The notes under the pieces are model-generated. The model searched no databases. It was not told where the DNA came from and worked only from the letters and a program-made list of their open reading frames with translations. From Domibacillus indicus (GTDB lineage Bacteria > Bacillota > Bacilli > Bacillales > Domibacillaceae): 45,146 nt of DNA. Within the stretch, counting starts at the first letter, position 1; each line of letters starts with the position of its first letter. Made by a program: the position numbers and the translations under genes. This document shows, piece by piece, positions 31,477-38,690 of this stretch. Where the stretch lies: positions 1-45,146 of the forward strand of contig NZ_JAMBOO010000033.1 in assembly GCF_023715895.1 (NCBI RefSeq), written 5' to 3'.

Positions 31477-31528
31477 TGTAAAACGCCTTTGGCTGGGGTG
31501 TTATTAGATTACTTATTTACCTTTTTAT
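31477..31528. repeat. 52-bp direct repeat, copy B
   Basis: Partner of 29959-30010 with a single difference (T for G near the middle). The bases next to the right end at copy A, which would form the TnpB guide, are therefore also present here, directly next to the left end of the same element. Confidence 0.8.
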
Positions 31529-31544
31529 GTCACCTATTATATTT

Positions 31545-31612
31545 CCACATTTTGTGGCAGTCAAGTTTTTTATCAAAAAAAGGAAAGTTTTCGCTTTTTG
31601 TGGCAATGTGGT
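31545..31612 (+). promoter_or_regulatory. Probable operator/promoter of the ImmR-like gene
   Basis: The palindrome CCACATTTTGTGG (31545-31557) and the repeated words TTTTTGTGGCA and ATGTGG (31594-31610) lie before the repressor gene, and a TATGCT -10 candidate follows. ImmR-type repressors bind short inverted repeats in the divergent promoter region. Here the repeats lie on the regulator side of the TnpB insertion. Confidence 0.5.
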
Positions 31613-31651
31613 ATGCTTTTCTTAATATTGCGGGGGGCAAGGTGATGACAT

Positions 31652-32011
31652 ATGTCGAGTCTAGGCGAAAAATTATATCAATGCAGGGTTAGAAAGGGGC
31701 TGTCGCAAACTCAGGTTGCTAACTTATTAGGTATTTCAACTTCCAGCATGTCTGGCTACGAAAAAAATGTAAGGAAACCAACCAACAAAAAGCTCGCTCG
31801 TTTTGCAGAACTGTATGAGGTGCCGATTTCATGGCTGCTTGGCATTCAGGAAAGCAGCCACTACAGTACAAGCGACAAGGAACTGCATTCCTTTATCAAA
31901 GATCCTGAGCTTGAGAGGTGGTATCGGGAACTTCCTACATCCAATGAAGAAGATTTGCGGAAACTGAAAAAGATATGGGAAACGATTAAAAATGAAGATA
32001 CAAGCGTATAA
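31652..32011 (+). CDS. XRE-family repressor, ImmR-like
   Basis: A 119-aa protein with an N-terminal Cro/C1 HTH (LGEKLYQCRVRKGLSQTQVA, then LLGISTSSMSGYEKNVRKP) and FAELYEVPISWLLGI, the usual end of the domain. A short acidic C-terminal dimerisation part follows. The next gene is ImmA-like, the arrangement known from ICEBs1, where ImmR represses the conjugation genes and ImmA removes it. AAGGTGATG precedes ATG 31652. It most likely represses itself and, originally, the divergent transfer operon that now lies beyond the TnpB element. Confidence 0.85.
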   Translation: MSSLGEKLYQCRVRKGLSQTQVANLLGISTSSMSGYEKNVRKPTNKKLARFAELYEVPISWLLGIQESSHYSTSDKELHSFIKDPELERWYRELPTSNEEDLRKLKKIWETIKNEDTSV

Positions 32012-32080
32012 GGATTGTTTATGGACCCGGCTTTAAGACAACTAACATGGTAACAAAAATCTATTCGAACGGGGGATTCT

Positions 32081-32530
32081 ATGAATTATACTCAGCTAGA
32101 AGAATATATTGATCAGCTGTATTCTTCAGCGGCCATCCGAACTCCTGAAAAGATTAACATGTTTGATATTGCCCAAAAGCTAGATATTCGCCTGTACTTA
32201 TGGGATGAATCCAGTGAGTCCAGCCATTATAAAGGTGTATATCGAATCTTTTTGGACAAGCGTCTCGAAACCTGTAAGCAATGGCGTGAGTTTGCACATC
32301 AGTTATGCTGTGTGCTAAAAAAAGCAGGGGATCAATTAGAGGCTCCTCCCTTGTGCCAAGTGCTGGATCAAATCAGCTCTAACCACTTTACGTTTCATTT
32401 TTGTGTCCCGACTTTTATGCTCAAAAGGTTACCGCTCCCTGCTGATAAACAAAAAGCAGTCGCATATGTTTCCGAGATGTTTAATGTGGATATAGAATTG
32501 GCGGAAAGAAGGATAAGCCAGTTGATGTAA
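32081..32530 (+). CDS. ImmA/IrrE-type protein with degenerate metal-binding motif
   Basis: The 149-residue protein has the length and layout of plasmid ImmA-like anti-repressors: MNYTQLEEYIDQLYSSAAI start, GVYRIFLDKRLETCKQWREF before the catalytic helix, and FHFCVPTFML further on. In active members the helix has HExxH; here it reads FAHQLCCVLKKAGDQ, so the Glu is Gln and the second His is Cys. Proteolysis by the usual zinc mechanism is therefore unlikely. The start ATG has GGGGGA upstream. It follows the ImmR-like gene by 69 bases and is followed by a terminator. It may act by binding only, or be decaying. Confidence 0.8.
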   Translation: MNYTQLEEYIDQLYSSAAIRTPEKINMFDIAQKLDIRLYLWDESSESSHYKGVYRIFLDKRLETCKQWREFAHQLCCVLKKAGDQLEAPPLCQVLDQISSNHFTFHFCVPTFMLKRLPLPADKQKAVAYVSEMFNVDIELAERRISQLM

Positions 32531-32565
32531 TGAGTTCCGTGGTATCCTTAACTAGACCGCCTTAT

Positions 32566-32612
32566 AAGAACTTCTGCTTATTTTAGCTTATTCAAAGCAG
32601 GGTTCTTTTTTG
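32566..32612 (+). terminator. Terminator of the ImmR/ImmA-like pair
   Basis: AAGAAC..CTGCTT pairs with AAGCAG..GTTCTT around an A/T-rich loop and is followed by TTTTTTG. It lies 36 bases after the stop codon at 32530. Confidence 0.65.
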
Positions 32613-32876
32613 TTGTTTTCCAAGCAATGAGCTGTAAAATAATTGGAATCTCCCAACAGCAAAACCGGGTTTGTAAGTGTATTAGAAAGTGATGAAAGAA
32701 CCTATGTCTAAACCTGTACCTGAACTTGTAGATGCATCTACCCCTGTATTCGCATCTACATCTGAACATAAGTCTGAACTTGTACGTCAACTTAGTCTAA
32801 AACTTTAGTCTAGAGAAGGAAATCAAAATGCCGGCTTTTAAAAAGATAAGGCAGGGAAAAAGCTTCAACAAAAAGT

Positions 32877-33197
32877 TAGTGCCTACCCCCCTTCAAAATT
32901 TCTATTTAATGGGGTTAGGCGCTAAAGTCTTCATTCTCCCTTTAGGAAAATGATGAAGTCTGTTAATTAACCATTGGTGTAGAAAAGGCTAGATACTAAG
33001 TGATGGAGAATGGGAAAGCTTTATGTTTCCTTTGTAATATGGCTTAATGATCTTAAAATGGCTTCCTGCTTACATTACCACCACGAAAGTATACCTATAG
33101 ATGAAGCCGGAAAGTCAATGAAGTTAGGGCATGTTTTTTAATGTCTCTGGCAAAGATGCTCCATCAAATTGCGCAGCAATTAGTTGGAGAGGTTCAC
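32877..33197 (+). mobile_element. Short element with lineage-2 TnpB ends and no tnpB
   Basis: A left-end hairpin (32877-32926, TTAGTGCC..GGCGCTAA) and a right end (33155-33197, ending GGTTCAC) are in the same orientation 320 bp apart. Between them are the last codons of a decayed 90-aa gene and a worn GTATAC box, not tnpB. Either a non-autonomous derivative or the chance product of two solo ends. Confidence 0.4.
32941..33000 (+). pseudogene. 3' remnant of the 90-aa gene family
   Basis: It aligns with the last ~55 bases of the genes at 33422-33694 and 36499-36771 (TTTAGGA..GTCTGTTAA..CATTGGTGTAGA, ending AAGGCTAGATACTAAG), with a frameshift near CCATTGG. Confidence 0.7.
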
Positions 33198-33200
33198 TTA

Positions 33201-33421
33201 AAAAATTCGTATTCCAGGGAAAAGCCAAAAAGAAAAAGGTCTGTCGCTGACAGTCCAAAATAATCGGGTACGGATGACGGGGCTATGGTGAATAATATAA
33301 AAAAAGAAAAGCTTCACAAATAGCACAGTCAAGAACATGACACTGAGCATTTCTAAAAATGAAACCTTTGTCTTTAATATCAATAAGCTAAATTAGCTGA
33401 GGAAAAAAGGAGAGATTCATT
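33201..33421 (+). other. Leader region shared by the two 90-aa genes
   Basis: From about 33305 to 33421 the sequence is almost identical to 36383-36498. An AAATTCGTATTC block precedes both; the copy here has about 67 extra bases (33235-33302). No gene is seen. The shared AGAACATGACACTGAGCA stretch probably holds promoter or regulatory sequence. Confidence 0.5.
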
Positions 33422-33694
33422 TTGCGCAGTGAACCTTGGAGAAGCGTAAAGTTAGACCATATTATCGATTTTTCACACCGTGCGGAAAAACTACTGGTAA
33501 ACCTGGGAGATACAATGACAACTGTCGGTCAAAACATAGCGTTAGAACAAGCGATCAAGGAACAAGGGACAAGCGGCAGGAAGAGAGATGAGTTTTCGCT
33601 TGCTTTACAGCGTGCAGGAACCTTATCAGTTACTATAGGAGAATTGCTAAAGTCTGTTAACCAAGCATTTGGTGTGGAGAAGGCTAGATACTAA
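33422..33694 (+). CDS. Unidentified 90-aa protein, copy 1
   Basis: TTG 33422 follows AAAGGAG nine bases upstream and opens a 90-residue helical protein (RSEPWRSVKLDHIIDFSHRA, AEKLLVNLGDTMTTVG, SVTIGELLKSVNQAFG). The second copy at 36499-36771 differs mainly by conservative changes, so both have been kept as proteins. Two decayed 3' remnants lie nearby. No family recognised, no membrane segment and no metal motif. The gene is followed by a GTATAC palindrome block in both copies. Duplication with the leader and palindrome points to a cassette-like unit. Confidence 0.65.
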   Translation: MRSEPWRSVKLDHIIDFSHRAEKLLVNLGDTMTTVGQNIALEQAIKEQGTSGRKRDEFSLALQRAGTLSVTIGELLKSVNQAFGVEKARY

Positions 33695-33736
33695 GTGGTG
33701 AGAAACACGGAAGTTTCTTATGTAAAATCACTATAA

Positions 33737-33815
33737 CAAAAGTGTACCTAATCAAAAGTATACTTTATGTTAGGTACACGTTCTTGTAGGTATACTTTTG
33801 TCTAGGTACACTTTT
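33737..33815. repeat. GTATAC-type palindrome block 4
   Basis: Boxes AAAGTGTACCTAATCAAAAG, TAGGTACACG, TAGGTATACTTTTG and TAGGTACACTTTTA. It starts 43 bases after the stop of the first 90-aa gene. Confidence 0.65.
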
Positions 33816-33855
33816 ATTTACTATCTATTACTGCTTTACTATTGTAAAGAAATAT

Positions 33856-33890
33856 AAAAAGCATCATTCCAAAAAGGAATCATGCTTTCT
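33856..33890. terminator. Terminator of the MprF-like gene, possibly two-way
   Basis: AAAGCATCATTCC and GGAATCATGCTTT form a 13-bp stem with one C-A mismatch and a 5-base loop. The minus strand then has a T-run. It lies 52 bases beyond the stop of the MprF-like gene. Confidence 0.7.
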
Positions 33891-33941
33891 TAGAACTTAG
33901 ATGCAGCCGAAGGTGCATTTAGCTTTAGATAATCTGATCTT

Positions 33942-35066
33942 TTAAAAAGATCGCTTACCTAACTTTAATTTCTCGAGTGGATTTCTTGCCAAAACAAGCT
34001 TACCGATTGCAGCTGCTTGATTAGCGTGAATTAAACGAATAATACGAAGAAAAACCGCAGGCAGAAAGTTACTTTGATAAACAAGATAACGAGACTCCCA
34101 TTCAGGCTGAAATTTATTTTTGTATTGGTAAAGCCCTTTAAAGTTGTAAAAGTGATTCACTTTATCAAAAATGATCTGGCCCACAGTCTCATACATTCCA
34201 TTTTGATCGGGGTCTTTCATATTAGCTAAAGGAGAGATACCCATACTGCACCATTCATAGCCATTTTCTCTACACCAGTTGAAGATAGAGATAAACAAAA
34301 AGTCCATAGTTGCATTTGGGCTTTTTTCGGGCTGGTAACGCATCAAATCGATGACAAGTGTACGGTCGATTTTAGGCTGATTATACGCAAGTGTCGCAAA
34401 AGCAATAATGTCTCCATCTTGATTTTTGATAATAGCAACGGGAAATCTGGCTACATAGTCATCATAAAAATAGCCGACTGAAAACCCTTTTTCTTTCCTG
34501 CTCCCTAACCAGGCATTCGAAACTTCCTTTATTTCTTCCAGCAATTCTTTTGCGTGAGGCGGAGATAAAACAGAAAATTCATAGCCCTCCCGTTCAAACT
34601 TGTTTCGGCAGGTACGCAGCCGTTTCCGAGTGTTTCCCGAAAGCGAAAAACCCGGCAGATAGACTTTCGCTTCTTCTCCTATTTTAAGAGAAGCATACCC
34701 CAGTTCTTGATAAGCCGCCATATAGCGGGCAGATACCTGATAAAAGACAGGGCTCATGTTTATTTGCCGGCAATATTCGTGAAATTCCTGAATAGCTCCG
34801 AAAATGAGAGATTCTTTCCCAATGGGGTCTCCCAGCACAACAAATGTATTTCCTGCCTTTTGGTAAATAATCAAAACTCGCTTTTGTTGTGACCAATAAA
34901 ATCGTTTGTCGTTCAAAAAACTTAAGTGGGATGCATGATTTCCACCGTTTCTTTGTAAAAATAACCACACTTCATTCAGGTCATTTTCATATTCAAGAAG
35001 CATAATAGGAAAAATCCCCTCCAAATCATTATTTCGAATGCCGACCTTGTTCTGGATATGCAACAT
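33942..35066 (-). CDS. Stand-alone MprF-type phosphatidylglycerol aminoacyltransferase domain
   Basis: The 374-residue soluble protein corresponds to the C-terminal catalytic domain (DUF2156, two GNAT-like folds) of MprF. Typical segments are VVLGDPIGKESLIFGAI, GNTRKRLRTCRNKFEREGYE, AWLGSRKEKGFSVGYF, GYEWCSMGISPLANM and LYQYKNKFQPEWESRYLVY. MprF moves lysine or alanine from aminoacyl-tRNA to phosphatidylglycerol, reducing killing by cationic peptides and daptomycin. The usual 8-14 membrane helices (flippase) are absent, so modified lipid would need another flippase. The start ATG 35066 has AAAAGGA close by. It is monocistronic and flanked by repeats, as expected for acquired cargo. Confidence 0.85.
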   Translation of the reverse strand: MLHIQNKVGIRNNDLEGIFPIMLLEYENDLNEVWLFLQRNGGNHASHLSFLNDKRFYWSQQKRVLIIYQKAGNTFVVLGDPIGKESLIFGAIQEFHEYCRQINMSPVFYQVSARYMAAYQELGYASLKIGEEAKVYLPGFSLSGNTRKRLRTCRNKFEREGYEFSVLSPPHAKELLEEIKEVSNAWLGSRKEKGFSVGYFYDDYVARFPVAIIKNQDGDIIAFATLAYNQPKIDRTLVIDLMRYQPEKSPNATMDFLFISIFNWCRENGYEWCSMGISPLANMKDPDQNGMYETVGQIIFDKVNHFYNFKGLYQYKNKFQPEWESRYLVYQSNFLPAVFLRIIRLIHANQAAAIGKLVLARNPLEKLKLGKRSF

Positions 35067-35384
35067 TTTCCTTTTCTTTTTTTAACGGAAGTTTCAATAA
35101 AAACTCTCTCTCTTATCCATACTAACTTTTTGCCTCTATACTTCCTTGAAGAAGTTTGACAATTTCATGAACAATGGCAACACTTAAATCGGTTTCCCCA
35201 CATTTCTCTTGATCGCGATTTCTCAACATGGTGAAATCGATCGAAGACAAAGGAAAGATGCTTCTCCTCTTAAATAGAGTCGATCATTAAAATAACGTGA
35301 CCTGATTTGTCTCGAAATTCATTTTATAAATTCTTTCTGGTTTATTGATTCACAGCGGACCAGTAAACAAGAAGGCAGCTTATG

Positions 35385-35550
35385 TTAATCAGCAGCATAA
35401 TCATGGTCTTTTGTGAGTTTGCCATGCAAATGTTTAACGGTAAATCATTTTGTATTCATCATCATTCTTAATGTATGTTTAGTGATTAGTTTTGTATTCG
35501 CAGCAACTACATCCTCTTCTTTGATGTATTCACTTATGTATGTCGAAAAA
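35385..35550. repeat. Long repeat with TTTGTATTC boxes, copy 1
   Basis: It is about 80% identical by eye to 37205-37375: GTTTGCCATG.AAATGTTT, TAAATCATTTTG.ATTCATC, GTTTAGTGATTAGTTTTGTA and TTCGCA.CAACTACATCC occur in the same order. TTTGTATTCG/TGTATTCA boxes recur in it. No gene is seen from 35067 to 35384. Confidence 0.6.
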
Positions 35551-35671
35551 TCTTTACTACTTTTTCGTTAGCAGCTATTTCGGACTCTATAAAAAATATA
35601 TATTTTCCATAATGGCAAGCTAACGTCTTATATTAAACTTTAACGCCTCTTACGGTTTTTTTGAACAAAAA

Positions 35672-35723
35672 TTAGCACCGTATTCCGTTCAATACCTTCT
35701 ATTTAGTGGGGATTAGGCGCTAA
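35672..35723 (+). repeat. Solo left end of lineage-2 TnpB element
   Basis: TTAGCACC..GGCGCTAA with the shared core, preceded by TTGAAC and an A-run exactly as at 8831. No tnpB follows. Confidence 0.6.
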
Positions 35724-35739
35724 GGTCTTTGTCTCCTCT

Positions 35740-35798
35740 TTAGGAGAAATGATGAATTTCGTTAACCAAACATTGGTGTGGAAAAGGCTAGATACTAA
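35740..35798 (+). pseudogene. Second 3' remnant of the 90-aa gene family
   Basis: TTTAGGAGAA..TTCGTTAACCAAACATTGG, ending AAGGCTAGATACTAAG, matches the 3' end of the 36499 gene with a one-base deletion. As at 32941 it sits directly behind a solo left end. Confidence 0.7.
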
Positions 35799-35874
35799 GT
35801 GATAGCGAATAGGGGTTTCCTTTGTAGCAGGGCTTAATGATTTTAAAATGGCTTCTTGCCCATAACTACCATCA

Positions 35875-35935
35875 CAAAAGTGTACCTAATCAAAAGTATA
35901 CTTTGTGTTAGATACACTTTTGTGCATGTATACCT
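35875..35935. repeat. GTATAC-type palindrome block 5
   Basis: Boxes AAAGTGTACCTAATCAAAAG, TTAGATACACTTTTGTG and ATGTATACCTAC. As for the intact copies it follows a (decayed) 90-aa gene end. Confidence 0.6.
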
Positions 35936-36029
35936 ACAAATATAGTCGTAGTAGATATGAACAGCGGAATGTCAGATCATTGCCGTCCATCCAACTTCCT
36001 TCGAGTAAATTCGTAGAGCTTTGGGCGAG

Positions 36030-36070
36030 GTGAACCTTTCCAACTAATTAGAAAGCAATTTGAAGGATTC
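36030..36070 (-). repeat. Solo right end of lineage-2 TnpB element, reversed
   Basis: The complement reads TTGC..TAATTAGTTGGAAAGGTTCAC, the right-end hairpin with boundary GTTCAC, facing the opposite way to the left end at 35672. Confidence 0.55.
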
Positions 36071-36098
36071 TTTTGGGGATGGTAATGCGATAAACAAT

Positions 36099-36139
36099 AA
36101 GAGGTTCATGGCTACCAGTAAGGTAACCATGGGCCTCTT
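36099..36139. other. Strong hairpin of unknown role
   Basis: AAGAGGTTCATGGCTACC pairs with GGTAACCATGGGCCTCTT with few mismatches around AGTAA. No T-run follows directly, so it is not a standard terminator. No gene is seen from 36140 to 36498; that stretch holds TGTATTC/GAATACA boxes and the duplicated leader of the next gene. Confidence 0.5.
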
Positions 36140-36498
36140 GGGTTTATATCCCAAATGTATTTTGTAGTGAATCATTTCGTATTTGTCTTTGTTTCTATCG
36201 TATGTTTAACGACATGGTTTGTATTCACATCAACTACACCCTTTTCTTTTAACGACAAGTGAAGTTTTGTGTATACAAAAATAATACAAACGAATACAAA
36301 CAAATAGAAGTTTAACCAAATAGATATTAATTTAACGAAGGTCTTCATTTAAAAAATTCGTATTCTAAGGAAGAGCCAAAAAGAAAAGCTTCACAAATAG
36401 CCCAATCAAGAACATGACACTGAGCATTTCTAAAAATGAAACCTTTGTCTTTAATATGAATAAGCTAAATTAGCTGAGGAAAAAAGGATAGATTCATT

Positions 36499-36771
36499 TT
36501 GCGCAGCGAACCTTGGAGAAGCGTAAAGTTGGACCATATTATCAATTTTTCACACCGTGTGGAAAAACTACTGCTAAACCTGGGAGATACAATGACAACT
36601 GTGGGTCAAAACATAGCCTTAGAAGAAGCGATCAAGGAACAAGGGACAAGCAACGGGAAGAAAGCAGACTTTTCGCTTGCTTTACAGCACGCTGGCAACT
36701 TATCAGTTACTTTAGGAGAATTACTGAGATCTGTTAACCAAACATTTGGTGTAGAGAAGGCTAGATACTAA
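36499..36771 (+). CDS. Unidentified 90-aa protein, copy 2
   Basis: Paralogue of the protein at 33422-33694, with the same TTG start (AAAGGA upstream) and nearly the same N-terminal half. Differences are concentrated around residues 50-60 (TSNGKKADF against TSGRKRDEF) and are in frame, so both copies are probably under selection. The protein is helical, with a middle segment NLGDTMTTVGQNIALEEAIK. Function unknown. Upstream leader and downstream palindrome are duplicated with it. Confidence 0.65.
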   Translation: MRSEPWRSVKLDHIINFSHRVEKLLLNLGDTMTTVGQNIALEEAIKEQGTSNGKKADFSLALQHAGNLSVTLGELLRSVNQTFGVEKARY

Positions 36772-36814
36772 GCTGTGACGAATAGGAAAGTTTCATGTGT
36801 AAAACTATCATAAA

Positions 36815-36862
36815 CAAAAGTGTACCTAGTCAAAAGTATACTTTTGACTAGGTACACTTTTT
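36815..36862. repeat. GTATAC-type palindrome block 6
   Basis: An almost perfect palindrome: AAAAGTGTACCTAGTCAAAA, then GTATAC, then TTTTGACTAGGTACACTTTT. It is the cleanest example of the family and gives the full consensus. Confidence 0.75.
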
Positions 36863-36874
36863 TGTATTAATTTA

Positions 36875-37027
36875 TATGTAGTAAGATGTCTGAAGAAGAG
36901 AGAGGAGAAGCTCCTATAGAGGAGTCCGTGAACGATTATGTAGGAACCCGTTTGGCTGCACGGCAGTGAAAATAATTTACCTCATGAGTGATTTCATATA
37001 AGAAGATAAATAAAAACTAAGTACTCA
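36875..37027 (+). repeat. Decayed 3' end of the partition-partner gene, distant copy
   Basis: GATTATGTAGGAACCCGTTT, CACGGCAGTGAAAATAATTT and GAAGATAAATAAAAACTAAG follow the order of the last codons of the gene at 41700-42224, with stops and indels. It lies about 5 kb upstream of the array at 42300-44790, again between palindrome blocks. Confidence 0.65.
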
Positions 37028-37112
37028 GAAGTGTATCTATACAAAAGTTTACTTAAACACAAGTGTACCTTTGTATACATACACCTTTGTGTAGGTGCAC
37101 TTTTACCTGTGT
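37028..37112. repeat. GTATAC-type palindrome block 7
   Basis: Worn boxes GTGTATCTATACAAAAG, AAGTGTACCTTTGTATAC, TGTAGGTGCACTTTTAC. The sequence after it resembles that after block 4. Confidence 0.55.
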
Positions 37113-37204
37113 ATCCTTTCGTTTCCTATCTACTATTGTTTTACATTGAAAATGAAATCTAAAAAAGCAAGTATCCTTTCTGGAATCACACAACAAGAAA
37201 GGAA

Positions 37205-37380
37205 TTCATGTTAATCAGCAGTATAACCAGGGCCTTTTGTGAGTTTGCCATGTAAATGTTTTACAGTAAATCATTTTGCATTCATCATCATTATTACTGT
37301 ACGTTTAGTGATTAGTTTTGTATTCGCAACAACTACATCCACTTCTTTGGTGTATTCATTTGTATTCGTATACAGTTTTA
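37205..37380. repeat. Long repeat with TTTGTATTC boxes, copy 2
   Basis: Partner of 35385-35550, with AATCAGCAGTATAACCAGG-like start and TTTAGTGATTAGTTTTGTAT block. Boxes TGTATTCATTTGTATTCGTA end it. A further set of CATACAG/GAATACAC words lies at 37575-37665. No gene is seen from 37113 to 37800. Confidence 0.6.
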
Positions 37381-37802
37381 CTGTTTTTTGTGGGTGTTAA
37401 TCCGCGCCCGAGGAAAGAATAAATTAGCTTCATTAATCGAAAGACCCCAACTATTAAAATGTGCTTTAAATCAATATAAAAATTTTCTGAAAACCAAACC
37501 TCAAGGATGATTAAAGGCTTCTATCTTTTTTGCTTCTTATGCATCGTTTCAGATATCTCTATTATCTATTCTACCTTTTGTCGTCATGTGTATGTTTAGT
37601 GCATACAACATGACGACAATTGTAATTTCATGCATACAGAGCCATACAGACGAATACACATAAAAACTCCTAAGCGGAAAGGGCGTTCACTGATTTCCTT
37701 TCTTCACAGCTTCGCGAGTTAAACGTGCATTGTTTAAGCCTTTGTCGCTAAATATGTTATTGCTATTTAAATGATCGAAGCTTAACAAGCTGACACTGTG
37801 CC

Positions 37803-37858
37803 ATATTCAAAATAAGGGATGCTTCATCAAAACCTTCGATTTAAGTGGAAAAGTTCAC
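37803..37858 (+). repeat. Solo right end of lineage-2 TnpB element
   Basis: CATATTCAAAATAAGGGATG, CATCAAAACCTTCGATTTAA and GTGGAAAAGTTCAC match 10350-10407 in order, so the homology extends upstream of the hairpin into the end region. Confidence 0.6.
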
Positions 37859-37899
37859 AAAGGTGTAATTAATGTAATAAGTGAAGACTGAAGGCTAAG

Positions 37900-38540
37900 C
37901 TAAGTGTAAACAAATGTGCTGACCATGTGGCCAAATATCGTAGACGCAGCCATTAGGCTTTGTGTAAACCCACCTGCTGTATCAACACGTTTTCCTATGC
38001 ACATTTCTTTAACAAGATTGCTGAAAAAGGTTGAGAAAACTGCTGACTCTACAGTAACAGTGAATACAGCCTGCCACAAATCCAATAACACAAGTTGGGG
38101 TATTGCTAACATGGATGGACATCACACTTGGCCTATTATCTAACACAGACGTTTTTTAGGCTCCTGGCGGTCAAGTACTTAAGCGCCGTAAGCAATGAGA
38201 CTGCAGTTGGATCATTATCAGCCTGGTTTATATTCCAGCTTGCTGCAACAAATCGGCACTTGTAACAATCAGAAAGGCCTTGTTCCTTAGAGCTGATCCA
38301 ATACACATACCTTTCTGATGTTCATTCGAGGCTGTAATTTACTGTTTGGTTAGCCATGGCGGCAGCCGGAATGACGACAGTAAATCCAATACCATCTCTA
38401 TTATAGAAAGAGAAAGGACCTTGCCAAACAAACTTATACCAGTCACTGGCACCACCAACGCGTTTACATCAGCTTTTTGATGACAGCCAAATCTATAACT
38501 TGGCCGCCTGGAATATTGACGGTTTTTAATGTTAAACAAG
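37900..38540 (-). pseudogene. Decayed coding region, unidentified
   Basis: Minus-strand frames contain protein-like pieces broken by shifts and stops. DWYKFVWQGPFSFYNRDGIG runs on to TVVIPAAAMANQTVNYSLE before a stop. A piece IPGGQVIDLAVIKKLM precedes it in another frame, and an open piece at 37900-38112 (VESAVFSTFFSNLVKEMC) follows. None has a start signal. I read it as one or two dead genes; the family is not recognised. Confidence 0.35.
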
Positions 38541-38690
38541 AAGAATCATAAAACAATCTGTGTGCAAAGCAAATAAATTGGCTATGCCCGGTTACACCAT
38601 TAGGGCGGTTATTAGATGTGATCTAAAACATCTTGTTTCAACGCCAGAATGTATGATAAGAAGGGGCACGGTATCTTGTGTTTTTTCACA

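Noticed and set aside
31345-31692. Plus-strand 115-codon open frame before the ImmR-like gene
   Set aside because: It translates the left end of the TnpB element and the regulator's promoter, and has no start signal.
32692-32808. Plus-strand small ORF (38 codons, starts MKEPMSKPVPELVDAST)
   Set aside because: No clear ribosome-binding site, compositionally simple, surrounded by decayed repeats. It could be real but I cannot support it. The opposite-strand frame at 32578-32790 is Arg/Phe-rich shadow sequence.
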